A stretch of DNA of 64,000 nt from Desulfuromonadales bacterium (GCA_027065695.1 JAMONP010000052.1:62001-126000), one strand, 5' to 3'; positions 28,760 through 38,282 are shown, counted from the first letter of the stretch. Notes: a model not told the origin generated them from the sequence alone. A program made the numbers and translations.

Positions 28760-29876
28760 CGTGACCTCCCACAGATCGATATATTTTCAAGACTTCTTCA
28801 GCAGTGTTTTTCCAAGAGAATCTGGCCGCCTGCTTTAGCCCTTGTTCACGCAACGTGATGGATAGAGAGGGATTAACAAGCACCTCTCTGATTGCCTCGG
28901 CAACCGCAGAGACATCGGTCGGTTCAACCGTAATTCCAGCGTCTCCTACTACCTCAGGTATTGAGGTAGTGTTTGAGACAACCACTGGAATCCCGCAGGC
29001 CATTGCTTCCAGAGGAGGAAGGCCGAAGCCTTCAAACAGGGAAAGATAGGCAAAAACATTGGCACCTGCATAAATAGCTGGCAAGTCTTCATCCGGGACG
29101 AAGCCCGTAAACAGAACAAACTCTTCCAACCCGAGTGAACGGATGCGCACAAAAAGATCATCATAAAGCCATCCTTTGCGCCCGACAATGACCATTGAGG
29201 GTGGCATGGGTATTGATTCACGCAGTAGAGCATAGGCCTCTATCAAGGTCTGAAGATTTTTCCTGGGCTGAATTGTACCGACATAGAGGATATAACCCTC
29301 TCCTATTCCATGACGGTCACGTACAAGCTGTGCCACCTCTCGTCTTGGCTGTTGCTGACTCATTACCGGTTCGAAACCAAGTGGAACGACTTGAATCCGG
29401 TCTTCTGCAACAGCGTATTCAGAAATAATCTCATTTTTTGCATGCTCTGAATCTGTCATGACAAACCGGCTTTTTCGTGCTGCCCGCGGAATATGCAAGC
29501 GCCAGTAGAGTTGCGCAAGACGACCCTCCGTCTCCGAATGTTTGATCGGGATCAAATCGTGCAGGGTGACCACCACTGGACAATGGGGAGAAATTAGTGG
29601 GATAGCGCTTTTCGGACAGTGCAGCAAATCGACTTTTTCATCTCTACACAGAAGTGGCAGTCGGACATGCTCGCGCCAGAGCCTAGCTAGAGGCTTCTTT
29701 CCTGGGATGGCGACTTCTTTGGCCAGAGGGAACCGCCCCAAATGAGTTGCATCATTGTAAATGACAACATATTCGTTATCTTTATCCATAGGCAAAAGAG
29801 CGTCGAGTAATCCAAGAACATAAGTCCTCGGCCCTCCTTGGGTGGAAATGGTTGAAGCATCAATGGCAATGCGCAT
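28746..29876 (-). CDS. glycosyltransferase family 4
   Basis: The GT-B fold retaining transferase has 376 residues from the start MRIAIDASTI. The donor-binding C-terminal half shows VGTIQPRKNLQTLIEAY, LFTGFVPDEDLPAIYAGA and the EX7E region FEGFGLPPLEAMACGIPVV. AAAGGAGATG before the ATG at 29876 supports this start; the frame reaches 29957 without a better site. It begins two bases after the stop of the family 2 gene and overlaps gmd, so it is part of one operon. Confidence 0.9.
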   Translation of the reverse strand: MRIAIDASTISTQGGPRTYVLGLLDALLPMDKDNEYVVIYNDATHLGRFPLAKEVAIPGKKPLARLWREHVRLPLLCRDEKVDLLHCPKSAIPLISPHCPVVVTLHDLIPIKHSETEGRLAQLYWRLHIPRAARKSRFVMTDSEHAKNEIISEYAVAEDRIQVVPLGFEPVMSQQQPRREVAQLVRDRHGIGEGYILYVGTIQPRKNLQTLIEAYALLRESIPMPPSMVIVGRKGWLYDDLFVRIRSLGLEEFVLFTGFVPDEDLPAIYAGANVFAYLSLFEGFGLPPLEAMACGIPVVVSNTTSIPEVVGDAGITVEPTDVSAVAEAIREVLVNPSLSITLREQGLKQAARFSWKNTAEEVLKIYRSVGGHGDKT

Positions 29877-29878
29877 GT

Positions 29879-30676
29879 TCAGGCATCTCCTTTGTGAAAA
29901 CGGGGATGAAGCCGAAGTAGACCATGTAACCCCAAGCGCCTCAAAATACCCTTGCAAAAGCCTCTCAATACATTGTCACCCAGCCAGAACAATGCCTTGT
30001 AACGTGGATAACCTCGTTGAACTGTGACCCTATACACTTCTCGCCGCACGTCAATAAACCTTTCGTCACTGGCTCCACCGTAACTCATCTGCGCCAGGAT
30101 TTTATTGATATAAAAGAATTTCTTCCCGGCCAGATAGAATCGCAAAACAAGTTCATAATCCATGGCAACCTTGAGTGACACATCGAAATCACCAAGCTCT
30201 TCATAAACTTTCCGTGCAACAAATGTCGCCGGATGATTGATTGGCATCTGGTGCCATATGACTTTCCCAACCTCGACCGGTTTCAACAGGAAAAGCTCCT
30301 CTCCGCTTTCATCAAGACGTAGTAGGTCACCGTGAACAATCTCTGCCAGAGGATTTTTCCTGATTGCTTCGCAAACCTTGGACAGGGTCTCAGGAACATA
30401 ACGATCATCTGAATTGAGGATACCGATCCAATCTCCGGTCGCCATTGCCAAGCCTTTATTGAAAGCATCTGCAATACCATCATCAGGCTCTGACAACCAG
30501 CGTACAAATGGCCGGTCTTTAGCGTAAACCTTGATCAAATCAAGTGTTCCATCCACAGATCCGCCATCGATAAAAAGGTATTCAAGTTCCTCATAATTTT
30601 GGTTGAGGACGCTAATAATTGACTTTTCTAGGTACTCAACACTGTTAAACGTTGGCGTAATAATTGTGATTTTCAT
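29879..30676 (-). CDS. glycosyltransferase family 2
   Basis: An inverting GT-A transferase of 265 residues, starting MKITIITPTFNSVEYLEKSI. The nucleotide-sugar site is visible as FIDGGSVDGTLDLI, DDGIADAFNKGLAMATGDWI and the DxD-type ILNSDDRY. The acceptor side has HQMPINHPATFVARKVYEEL. There are no membrane helices, so it is cytoplasmic or peripheral. Its ATG overlaps the upstream gene's stop by four bases. Confidence 0.9.
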   Translation of the reverse strand: MKITIITPTFNSVEYLEKSIISVLNQNYEELEYLFIDGGSVDGTLDLIKVYAKDRPFVRWLSEPDDGIADAFNKGLAMATGDWIGILNSDDRYVPETLSKVCEAIRKNPLAEIVHGDLLRLDESGEELFLLKPVEVGKVIWHQMPINHPATFVARKVYEELGDFDVSLKVAMDYELVLRFYLAGKKFFYINKILAQMSYGGASDERFIDVRREVYRVTVQRGYPRYKALFWLGDNVLRGFCKGILRRLGLHGLLRLHPRFHKGDA

Positions 30677-31917
30677 TTATTGACAACTTCTTCATAAAGA
30701 GACTGGTATTTTTGTGCAATCATTGTAAGCTCAAAAGTATTAATAACTTTGTCCCTTGCTCGAGCGGAGGCTTTCTTAAGAAACTTGTCATTCTCAATCA
30801 GTCGAATGATGCCCGTTGCAAAAGAGTTTGCATCAAATGGAGTAGCCAGATAGCCGTTGCTGCCATTATCGATCATATCCGGCATTCCCCCTATATCAAA
30901 AGCAACACAAGGGGTTCCGCAGGCCAAAGCCTCCATAACGGTATTAGCCAGGTTTTCCTGAACTGAAGGGGCTACAAAAACATCTGCTGCGGAATATGCA
31001 TCAACTATACTTTGCTCATCATTCAACACGCCAAGAGAATGTGTTTTAAGACCATGCGCATCAATGGTTTCCTCAGATGAGCCGAAAACAACGGCCTCGC
31101 AATGATCGCCCCAACCATTCTGTCTGATGATTTCCAAGACCTCGCGAAGCAAATAAAAACCCTTCCTGCGATCACTAGTCGCCTGCATGGCTCCGAACAA
31201 AATCAATTTTTTGTCAACAGGCAGGCCAAGATGTTGCCGCACAGTAATTTTGTCCTGTGGCTTATAAACTTCAAGATTCAACCCGTTGGGAATAACTTCT
31301 ATGCGGAATCTTGAGAGTAAAGGACTCTTTTGAGCACATTCTGCAAGCCAATAACTGGGTGTTACAATTGTGAGGGGCAAATCCCGCCAGGCCTTTTCTT
31401 TACGCGTCCAGACCCAACGGCTGATATCCCTGTCACTTTTGGACTCCAATTGAGGGCATTTACCACAACGTTCTTTGTATTTCTCGCAATCACCCGTATA
31501 TAAGCAACCTCCAGAGAAAGCCCACATATCATGTAATGTCCAGACAATAGGGACATGCAATGACTTCAAGGCATCAATAGACAAGAATCCGGAATTGACC
31601 CAGTGCAAATGGACGACATCGGTACCGAAACGCTTGACTCTTCTGGGCAAATTTCCAGGTAACCATGCAAGGCTGAATGAGGGGCTAATAGATGGATACA
31701 ACATGCGTAAAGGTAGTTTGTCCAGCGAGAAACGGGCAACATGAACACCTTGTTTGCCTCCCACAGCGTGCCCATTTATGCCAACGTCTCCGCCAAGGTT
31801 TTCCTGGACGAACATTGTAGCAGACAAACCATTTGATCGCAGGCCTTGGAGTAACCGGCAAGCTGCTCTTGCAGCTCCCCCGGAAGAATCGCTGGTATTT
31901 ACCAGAGCTACTTTCAC
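30673..31917 (-). CDS. glycosyltransferase family 4 (WcaC-like)
   Basis: The 414-residue GT-B enzyme opens MKVALVNTSDSSGGAARAAC, where the Gly-rich loop follows strand 1. It has VWTLHDMWAFSGGCLYTGDC and the cysteine cluster ERCGKCPQL, typical of the WcaC-type branch used in colanic-acid-like polysaccharides. The donor site shows FVAPSVQENLANTVMEALAC. It starts with GTG in a four-base overlap with the fusion gene before it. Confidence 0.88.
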   Translation of the reverse strand: MKVALVNTSDSSGGAARAACRLLQGLRSNGLSATMFVQENLGGDVGINGHAVGGKQGVHVARFSLDKLPLRMLYPSISPSFSLAWLPGNLPRRVKRFGTDVVHLHWVNSGFLSIDALKSLHVPIVWTLHDMWAFSGGCLYTGDCEKYKERCGKCPQLESKSDRDISRWVWTRKEKAWRDLPLTIVTPSYWLAECAQKSPLLSRFRIEVIPNGLNLEVYKPQDKITVRQHLGLPVDKKLILFGAMQATSDRRKGFYLLREVLEIIRQNGWGDHCEAVVFGSSEETIDAHGLKTHSLGVLNDEQSIVDAYSAADVFVAPSVQENLANTVMEALACGTPCVAFDIGGMPDMIDNGSNGYLATPFDANSFATGIIRLIENDKFLKKASARARDKVINTFELTMIAQKYQSLYEEVVNK

Positions 31918-34283
31918 CTGAACCTCTCACGTAAGACCTTACCGAACATCGCAGGAAAAGTTGCAGGTTTGACGGGGATTACTTTTTTCGGGCTGGATAT
32001 AATTGCTGTCATTTCTTTGACCAGAAATTCTGTATCGATTTTTTCAAGTGATCGATGCGGCACTTGATAAGACTCAGCTAAAGAAGTCACCTTACCACGA
32101 CCTAAGGTGTAATCAATTGCAACTGTCGGCAAGCTGGCATCTAGCGCAAAAACCAGAGAATGGAAACGCATAGCCAGAGCAGCATCGGCCATACGGAAAA
32201 CATTTAGAGCTTCAGCCGGGGTCAGTTCTTTTGACAGATATGACGTATTGAATCGATCCTTGAGCGAGGGGATTTTACGAAGAAGGCTCCTCAGGTACCA
32301 GCGGTCATCACCACCATGAGAATTTGTACACATCGGGAAGGGGACAAGCACAAGGTTCTTATGCTTTGTGGCGATCTCTATTAAAAATTCAATAAGACAT
32401 TCTTCAAAATGTTCTTTAATTCGATAAGCTTTAGCTCTCGAAAAATGCCCTGCATACTGTTCGACAGGCCAATCCCGCAGACCGAGTAACAACCGGAATT
32501 TTCCGTCATTCTCTACATTGTGGGCGATAGGCAATGCAGAGAGACTCGTTTGCAACCAGGCAAAGGCTGGGTCTTCTACAACTAAGTCTGTGTTAGTAGA
32601 GATTCCAATACTTTGAGCGTTATAAAGAGATTTATGATCACGGTAAATGCGAATAGCAGCAGATGATAGCACTGCTTTTATTGCTTGGTTGTGGTACTGC
32701 CTACCAAAAGGGCCTACACCACATCCGGCCACGACACTTTTTTTCTTAAGGTGTTTGGCTTTCTCAAAGAACACCTGCATTTCAGCCATATTGTCGATTG
32801 CCATGAGAGGGCCGCCACCAAAAATGAGCAGGTCGATATCAGTTAGCAGTTTTAAGCCATCTTCAACATTGCAAATCGAGATATCACCAAGATCGGGCAT
32901 CTGTTCCAATGTGACCGCGCTGACTGTTTGGTCCAGAGAAACCAGGTGGATATCAATAGCACTGTAACTATTCCTTAAGACTCCGACAATACCACCGAGA
33001 ATGGCTTTGTCGCCAAGGGTTTCCGTCCCATACCAACCAACAACCAGAACTCTCATCTTTCTGTTCTGTTCCTCAGGAGCCCATTTCGAAGATTTCTCTA
33101 AATCCTCAGCAATATTTCGATAGGCTTTCAGCCTCTTGGCGAATGTACGAGCTCCTGTAATACTGTTGATCGATGCTGAAATACGTCTTCGGCGATTCTG
33201 AGTCAGAGGCAGTCCTAATCTGTCGAGCAGGGAGACAAGAAAGTGCCTCGCGGCCACTCTTGGTGATGGCAAGCCAACATAATCGTGCTTACAATCTGCA
33301 CAACGGCTGGCAACAATTTCATGTAAATGTTTTTTGTTATTGAAATAAAGTTTTTCACTATCGCAATCTATTGCTGAACCCAGCACATCACTTTCTACTG
33401 CGCAATAAAGCAACTCCCCTCGGGCCGATAGTGTAACGCCTCTGTGTTGCCAATCACACCCTGCCTTACGAGGGCTGCCATTGAGTAGTTGATCCACCAA
33501 TGAGCGATAAAAAAATTTCTGAATCTCAGATGTCTCATACAGCCTTATGGCCCCCTCTAAGAACATACCGAAATGCAACTTTTCCGCAGAGGACAGAGCA
33601 AAGGGCTCAGTCAATTCGTCAGCATACAAACGCTGATGCGGTATCCCGAGCCGGAACTTTATATGCACCCCTTTTAGAATCGCAAAATCTAAAAGATCAT
33701 GTAAACCAAAAATGTTTTCGCGAATTACTGTACAGCCGAGATGAAGGCGATCAACCGCAGACGATACAAGACAATGCTCTATCACTCTTACTGCATTTTC
33801 AAAACTTCCTGCCCGACCCCTGACTCTATCATGAACATCCCCAACACCATCGAGTGAGACCATGACAGAAAATATCTTATTTGAGTCTTGCAGGCCAACA
33901 CCAAGGGCATCAATCTGCGCTATGACATTTTCCGCATTTAGTGCATTTGTAATCAGTGAAATAGTTCTTAATTTTGGTAGACGTGCAACCAGTATACTGG
34001 CAATTTCCGGTAAATCTTTCCGGAGGGTTGGCTCACCCCCATTCAATCCAACGCCTGAGACCTCAGCGAATAACCGGTTGGATAAAATGACCGCTAGATC
34101 TGCTGTTGAAATTTGAGAATCCAACTTTTTCTGCCAGACATTGCACATCTGGCAAGAAGAATTGCAAATGTCATTGACCGGAAACTGAATGACATGAGGC
34201 TTCTCCAAGGAAAGTCTATTGTCAACCCCCTGTAGTCGCTTGGCCATGCATTGCAAATCCTTCAGTTTACCTAGGATCGACAT
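31914..34283 (-). CDS. radical SAM / polysaccharide pyruvyl transferase fusion protein
   Basis: This 789-residue protein joins two enzymes. Residues ~30-400 are a radical SAM domain with CX3CX2C at Cys40, Cys44 and Cys47 (CNSSCQMC), GLNGGEPTLR, SLDGVGDVHDRVRG, and auxiliary cysteines (GCDWQHRG, LLYCAVES, CADCKHD) like SPASM or twitch enzymes. Residues ~410-789 are a CsaB/PssM-type polysaccharide pyruvyl transferase with GWYGTETLGDKAILGGIV, LIFGGGPLMA, AGCGVGPFG and MRFHSLVFALDAS. Met410 (33056) has GAGG upstream, so a separate C-terminal product is possible. It lies between the sulfotransferase and a glycosyltransferase, four-base overlap downstream. The combination is unfamiliar to me; both domain calls are good, the joint function is unknown. 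Confidence 0.85.
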   Translation of the reverse strand: MSILGKLKDLQCMAKRLQGVDNRLSLEKPHVIQFPVNDICNSSCQMCNVWQKKLDSQISTADLAVILSNRLFAEVSGVGLNGGEPTLRKDLPEIASILVARLPKLRTISLITNALNAENVIAQIDALGVGLQDSNKIFSVMVSLDGVGDVHDRVRGRAGSFENAVRVIEHCLVSSAVDRLHLGCTVIRENIFGLHDLLDFAILKGVHIKFRLGIPHQRLYADELTEPFALSSAEKLHFGMFLEGAIRLYETSEIQKFFYRSLVDQLLNGSPRKAGCDWQHRGVTLSARGELLYCAVESDVLGSAIDCDSEKLYFNNKKHLHEIVASRCADCKHDYVGLPSPRVAARHFLVSLLDRLGLPLTQNRRRRISASINSITGARTFAKRLKAYRNIAEDLEKSSKWAPEEQNRKMRVLVVGWYGTETLGDKAILGGIVGVLRNSYSAIDIHLVSLDQTVSAVTLEQMPDLGDISICNVEDGLKLLTDIDLLIFGGGPLMAIDNMAEMQVFFEKAKHLKKKSVVAGCGVGPFGRQYHNQAIKAVLSSAAIRIYRDHKSLYNAQSIGISTNTDLVVEDPAFAWLQTSLSALPIAHNVENDGKFRLLLGLRDWPVEQYAGHFSRAKAYRIKEHFEECLIEFLIEIATKHKNLVLVPFPMCTNSHGGDDRWYLRSLLRKIPSLKDRFNTSYLSKELTPAEALNVFRMADAALAMRFHSLVFALDASLPTVAIDYTLGRGKVTSLAESYQVPHRSLEKIDTEFLVKEMTAIISSPKKVIPVKPATFPAMFGKVLRERFR

Positions 34284-34286
34284 AAC

Positions 34287-35069
34287 TTACTCAACCAGCT
34301 CGGGATAATATTTTTTGATAAGTCCTCTCGTGTTTTTCAAAATATAGGATTTGTCTTCATCATGAATGTCATAATTCTTTTCACCTTTCCTGACAAACTT
34401 GTAATTTCTAACCGGACATTTTTTCAAAAAAAGTACATTGTCCTCTTTCATATTCTCAAATGAAGACATTTCTACAGATTCCCGGATCGTTTTTTCACTA
34501 ATTAAAACCCCCAAATTATTAAACAGGGTTCTCATCTCTTTGTAAGTATCGTCTTTTAAATCTTCGTACCTCTGAATATGTATTTTTATTGATCGATCCA
34601 CCCCAAGCCAGGATTCTACGTGCCGGTTCCAGGCCATGGCACCATATCTTTCATCCTTGATGAAGTCCGAAAATGTCCCCTGGTAGCCTATCCGTCCTTG
34701 TAAAAATGCATAGTAACTTACCATGACACTTATTGGGTTTCTCACCAAGTAGATAACGTGACGGTAAGAGACATTGAATTCTTCATGGCTTTTGATGAGA
34801 CGGTAACCCGGAAGAGACAGTATGCTGGGTCCGATCTGGTGAGACTGATGAACATCACCTACGAACTGCTCAAGGTTGAAATGGGTCGCTTTTTGCTTCA
34901 TTCCTGCCTCCACGAGACAGCAATTGACAAATAATGTCGTGAACCAGGTTACCCCACTCTTTGGGAACTCGACAAAAAACAAATCACTGTTATTAAACCG
35001 ACCTTTAACTTGGCTTAGCGAAGAAAAAGTATGCCATATCCTTTTTAATTTTCTGCTTAAGTTATTCAT
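34287..35069 (-). CDS. sulfotransferase
   Basis: The 260-residue protein has the two PAPS-binding elements of cytosolic-type sulfotransferases: the 5'-phosphosulfate loop FVEFPKSGVTWFTTLF near residue 35, and the 3'-phosphate motif YLVRNPISVMVSYYAFLQG. The catalytic base may be the His of RLIKSHEEF. It would transfer sulfate from PAPS to a glycan hydroxyl. No ribosome site is obvious before the ATG. The sequence is AT-richer than the flanking housekeeping genes, as are the next two genes upstream, which suggests transfer as a block. Confidence 0.88.
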   Translation of the reverse strand: MNNLSRKLKRIWHTFSSLSQVKGRFNNSDLFFVEFPKSGVTWFTTLFVNCCLVEAGMKQKATHFNLEQFVGDVHQSHQIGPSILSLPGYRLIKSHEEFNVSYRHVIYLVRNPISVMVSYYAFLQGRIGYQGTFSDFIKDERYGAMAWNRHVESWLGVDRSIKIHIQRYEDLKDDTYKEMRTLFNNLGVLISEKTIRESVEMSSFENMKEDNVLFLKKCPVRNYKFVRKGEKNYDIHDEDKSYILKNTRGLIKKYYPELVE

Positions 35070-35114
35070 GGAGTCATTAATATTTCCCTTTAAATACTCA
35101 TTTACACTCTATAC

Positions 35115-36410
35115 CTAGCGGATAAGCCCGTACTTTTTAATCACCCGCGAAAAATCCAAAAAACATAAAGTTTTCAGTTGCATAAAAAACAATGGTCGAG
35201 ACTTATTATAAATTGCATTCGAAAAAACATAAGCAAAAGCATATGAAATCAACGTGGAATATGCCGCGCCGACTATTCCATAAATGGGAAGAAGATAATA
35301 ATTAAGAAAAATATTCACAAATGAAGCGGAAACATTGGCATACATAATAAACTTTACATAACCTTCTGTTGTAGCCCACAAGCTTCTCGCCATGCCAACA
35401 AAAATTATGATATTTGAAAGGATATGAACAATTAAAACACCTGACGACTCAATATATTGTTTTCCGTAAATCAGATGAAGAATTTCTGCAGGAAACATTA
35501 CAAAGGGAATGCAGATTAGCAAAGATAGGGCAAACAACACTGTAAAGACATCTTGCATTCGCGCTTCATATAAAGAAGCACTTTGATCTTTTGCCTCAAC
35601 GATGAATTTTTGAACTGAGTGCACAACTGAAACTGGAAGAAAATACCAAACTACCGAAATTTTCACGACAGCGCTATATTGACCAAGTGCATAATTACCC
35701 AACATCTGCCCGATCATTAACTGGTCGACCTGCTGATACAACATGGAGAAGAGACCCGAAAAAATCAACGGCCAGCTTTCGCCCAACAGTGCAACAGAAT
35801 CCCTTTGTGTAACCGACCAACCATCCTGTCCGTTCATCCGCCGGTAAACCCACAACAAACCGCCAGCAACGAGCACTCCCTCGAAAAAGTAGGTGGCACC
35901 AAGCAAAACAAGTGACCCACCAGCAACCAGGACCAGTATGCGGGCTAAGGACGCCAACAATACCCCCACCAACTGTGGAATAACTGAGTACTTGGCTAAA
36001 ACTAATGACCGCAGCCACAACTCAACAACATCTAAGGACCGCGCTAAATGCCCAAAAGAAAGTAGAATAACTAACCAGAAAAGAACTGTATCCTCTGGCC
36101 TGAGTAACATCGAGAAGAAACCTGTCGTTACAATCAGTACCAATCCACCCAGGCAGCGCAACAAAAATGCGCTGCCCAACAGAGTCCCCTTTCGGTCAGG
36201 ATAACGAACCAGTTCACGCACCAGAATCCCGTCAAGACCCAATCGTGAAAAAATGGAAAATATGCCAACCAATGCCAATCCGAAATTCAGCCGTCCAAAG
36301 TCTGTAGCTCCCAAAGACCGGGCCATCCAGGCAACAACGAACAAACCAACTACCATCCGAATGATACGGTCAAACCATAACCAGCTTAAATTGACAAGCA
36401 CCTGCTCCAA
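35115..36410 (-). CDS. Wzx-type oligosaccharide flippase
   Basis: The 431-residue protein is almost entirely membrane helices (about 12-14) in the MATE/PST fold. It opens LVNLSWLWFDRIIRMVVGLF and has the common FGRLNFGLALVGIFS and WPLIFSGLFSMLYQQVDQLM segments of flippases that move undecaprenyl-linked repeat units across the inner membrane. It is the only flippase candidate in the cluster. Codon use is AT-rich. Substrate unknown. Confidence 0.87.
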   Translation of the reverse strand: MEQVLVNLSWLWFDRIIRMVVGLFVVAWMARSLGATDFGRLNFGLALVGIFSIFSRLGLDGILVRELVRYPDRKGTLLGSAFLLRCLGGLVLIVTTGFFSMLLRPEDTVLFWLVILLSFGHLARSLDVVELWLRSLVLAKYSVIPQLVGVLLASLARILVLVAGGSLVLLGATYFFEGVLVAGGLLWVYRRMNGQDGWSVTQRDSVALLGESWPLIFSGLFSMLYQQVDQLMIGQMLGNYALGQYSAVVKISVVWYFLPVSVVHSVQKFIVEAKDQSASLYEARMQDVFTVLFALSLLICIPFVMFPAEILHLIYGKQYIESSGVLIVHILSNIIIFVGMARSLWATTEGYVKFIMYANVSASFVNIFLNYYLLPIYGIVGAAYSTLISYAFAYVFSNAIYNKSRPLFFMQLKTLCFLDFSRVIKKYGLIR

Positions 36411-36543
36411 TCCGGGGAATTTTTTACAAAACGTCCTTAGTATAGTAGGCCTCCACCTAGCAAGGAAAATCTATAACGTCTAATGTTGCCTACCTGCACC
36501 AAGTTAGACGACAACACAAACGGATAGGATGAATAATATTGGA

Positions 36544-37419
36544 CTAAATCTCTACATACGTCAGGAAAGAGAATCCACCATACCGTGTGGTCCCTCCAAC
36601 ATCGGGAAAAATTTTATGGTTTTTGATATACGTAATGGCGGTAGCCGCTTCTAATCGGTCAAGCTTTCGGCACAACTCTTTTCCCTGCCAGCACCAGGCA
36701 ACCTCTTCCAGTTCCAGCACACCTTTGGAGACCAACATGTTTGCAGTCGGGAAACCAGGCAAACCATAACCATACAACTTGTGCAAAGGCGGATTATCAT
36801 CAAACAAAAGGTACTGAAATCCTCTTTCCTTTGCCTCAATAATTCTACGAGCATGACTCACATGACAATCAAAAAACACCATCGCTTTTCGAGGGTCAAC
36901 GGACCCGAAGTCAAACAAAGACCAATCTTGCTCAAAATACTCAACATTTCCATCCTTATATTCAAGATTGTCCAAATCGATATCAAAGCCAAGAACAGTT
37001 GCATCGGGACACGCACTTTCGAGTAACCACGAAGTATGTCCTTTCCAAACACCACTCTCCACAATCAGTTCCGGCTTAAGGGCCCGAACAAAAAGGAATA
37101 TCCAAAACATATTATGAAACCCGCTGCCACCGGTATTGTTCTGCAGACCCCGATTAGAATAGAGCTCATAAAAAAAATCAATTTCCACTCGAAGATCAAT
37201 TTTTTCAAAATTCAATTGATTTTCTTCAAAAAACATGATAGACACGGCCACCAATTCATCAATCAGTACCTTTTTCAACCCGTCATCTTTCATAAATGAA
37301 AGAGCTGGATCGTGTACCTGCTGGAGAGGGCCGCTGCCTAAAGCTTTTTTCTTCTCAATTTTGAGCCCAAAGGGAGCCAAAACACTATTTACTGTTTTTG
37401 ATATTTTTTGCCTGCTCAT
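36544..37419 (-). CDS. SAM-methyltransferase-like protein of the polysaccharide cluster
   Basis: The 291-residue protein has a central Rossmann-like segment ELIVESGVWKGHTSWLLES, which resembles SAM-binding motif I, followed by an acidic strand (GFDIDLDNLEY) and MVFFDCHVSHARRII. This is the pattern of CmcI-type and macrocin-type methyltransferases. A sugar O-methyltransferase is the most likely role, from context. GAGG lies 11 bases before the ATG. It is first in line before the flippase gene and AT-rich. The family call is moderate. Confidence 0.55.
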   Translation of the reverse strand: MSRQKISKTVNSVLAPFGLKIEKKKALGSGPLQQVHDPALSFMKDDGLKKVLIDELVAVSIMFFEENQLNFEKIDLRVEIDFFYELYSNRGLQNNTGGSGFHNMFWIFLFVRALKPELIVESGVWKGHTSWLLESACPDATVLGFDIDLDNLEYKDGNVEYFEQDWSLFDFGSVDPRKAMVFFDCHVSHARRIIEAKERGFQYLLFDDNPPLHKLYGYGLPGFPTANMLVSKGVLELEEVAWCWQGKELCRKLDRLEAATAITYIKNHKIFPDVGGTTRYGGFSFLTYVEI

Positions 37420-37570
37420 AACCGTGAAATCCTCACATTTAAAAACTTTGCTACTAGGTTCAACCAGTCATCTTCAAAGTGGTTTCGACAAATCTTCGAT
37501 CAAATGAACCGTTTCCACTAGTGACAAGGATAGACTGTTCTACAAACATCAATGACCTTATCTTATCTAC

Positions 37571-38167
37571 CTATTCTACAGACCTTATCCCCGGGCAGTA
37601 GATCGACACCGCAAGATTCATGCTCTGCACTGTTTCAAACAAACGCTCCCGCTCTTTTGCTACTGTTACAATAACAGGACCACTGTTCCACAAACAGATC
37701 TCTTCCAAAGGTCTGATGGTCTGTTGGAAGAAACCTCCACCTACATGGTCTTCCGCAAAAACTTCCCCCACATCAATAGATGTCTCCCGCAAAGAAAGCA
37801 AGGCAATTTCAGCTACCTCATCGACACCGCAGAAAGCAACACTATCGACATTCTGCTCAGCCAACGAAACAAACAGCTCGGCATAATCGCGACGAGCTGT
37901 TTTATACAAAGTGTTGAAATAATTTAGATGCCGGTAAGCCAGGCGACTTTTTTCAGTCAACCCTTTTGGAGTCAGCAAATAGCCATAGCGATTACGCGGA
38001 TAGTTCTTAACCCGCACATACCCTTTGGCAACAAAGTTTTTCAGATAGGAATTAATAAGACCGACAGCGACACCAAGCCGACCAGCGAGTTCTCGCTGAG
38101 AAACCGACTCACCATCTTCAAGCTCATTCATCAATTGCAGGGCACGGAAGGACTCTTGATCGTTCAT
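37571..38167 (-). CDS. winged-helix transcriptional regulator of the cluster
   Basis: Residues ~8-75 form a MarR-like winged helix (SQRELAGRLGVAVGLINSYL, KGYVRVKNYPRNRYGYLLTP). The following ~120 residues form a Rossmann-like sensor domain (DSVAFCGVDEVAEIALLSL, GPVIVTVAKERERL). I know this architecture from regulators placed beside polysaccharide gene clusters. An inverted repeat overlaps its start codon and a second lies 60 bp upstream, which suggests self-regulation. No Shine-Dalgarno sequence is visible. It is divergently placed from nothing nearby and probably heads the cluster. Confidence 0.72.
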   Translation of the reverse strand: MNDQESFRALQLMNELEDGESVSQRELAGRLGVAVGLINSYLKNFVAKGYVRVKNYPRNRYGYLLTPKGLTEKSRLAYRHLNYFNTLYKTARRDYAELFVSLAEQNVDSVAFCGVDEVAEIALLSLRETSIDVGEVFAEDHVGGGFFQQTIRPLEEICLWNSGPVIVTVAKERERLFETVQSMNLAVSIYCPGIRSVE

Positions 38168-38177
38168 ATTATGAACG
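38161..38177. promoter_or_regulatory. putative operator 1 at the regulator start codon
   Basis: CGTTCAT-ATT-ATGAACG is a perfect inverted repeat spanning the ATG of the winged-helix gene (38165-38167). A related site lies at 38222-38236. Confidence 0.5.
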
Positions 38178-38221
38178 ATACACGAGAATCACACGATAAA
38201 TCAAGGGGTTTGTTGCAGTAT

Positions 38222-38236
38222 GTTCATTTTTTGAAC
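38222..38236. promoter_or_regulatory. putative operator 2 upstream of the regulator
   Basis: GTTCA-TTTTT-TGAAC is an inverted repeat with the same half-site (GTTCA) as operator 1, about 60 bp (six helical turns) further upstream. Confidence 0.45.
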
Positions 38237-38282
38237 GTGAAAGACATGAAGGGCCTTAGAACAAAATCTTTTATTGGCCGCG

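Noticed and set aside
31914-33056. Annotating the pyruvyl transferase as a separate gene from Met410
   Set aside because: The frame is continuous with the radical SAM part and no stop separates them; an internal start is possible but not shown.
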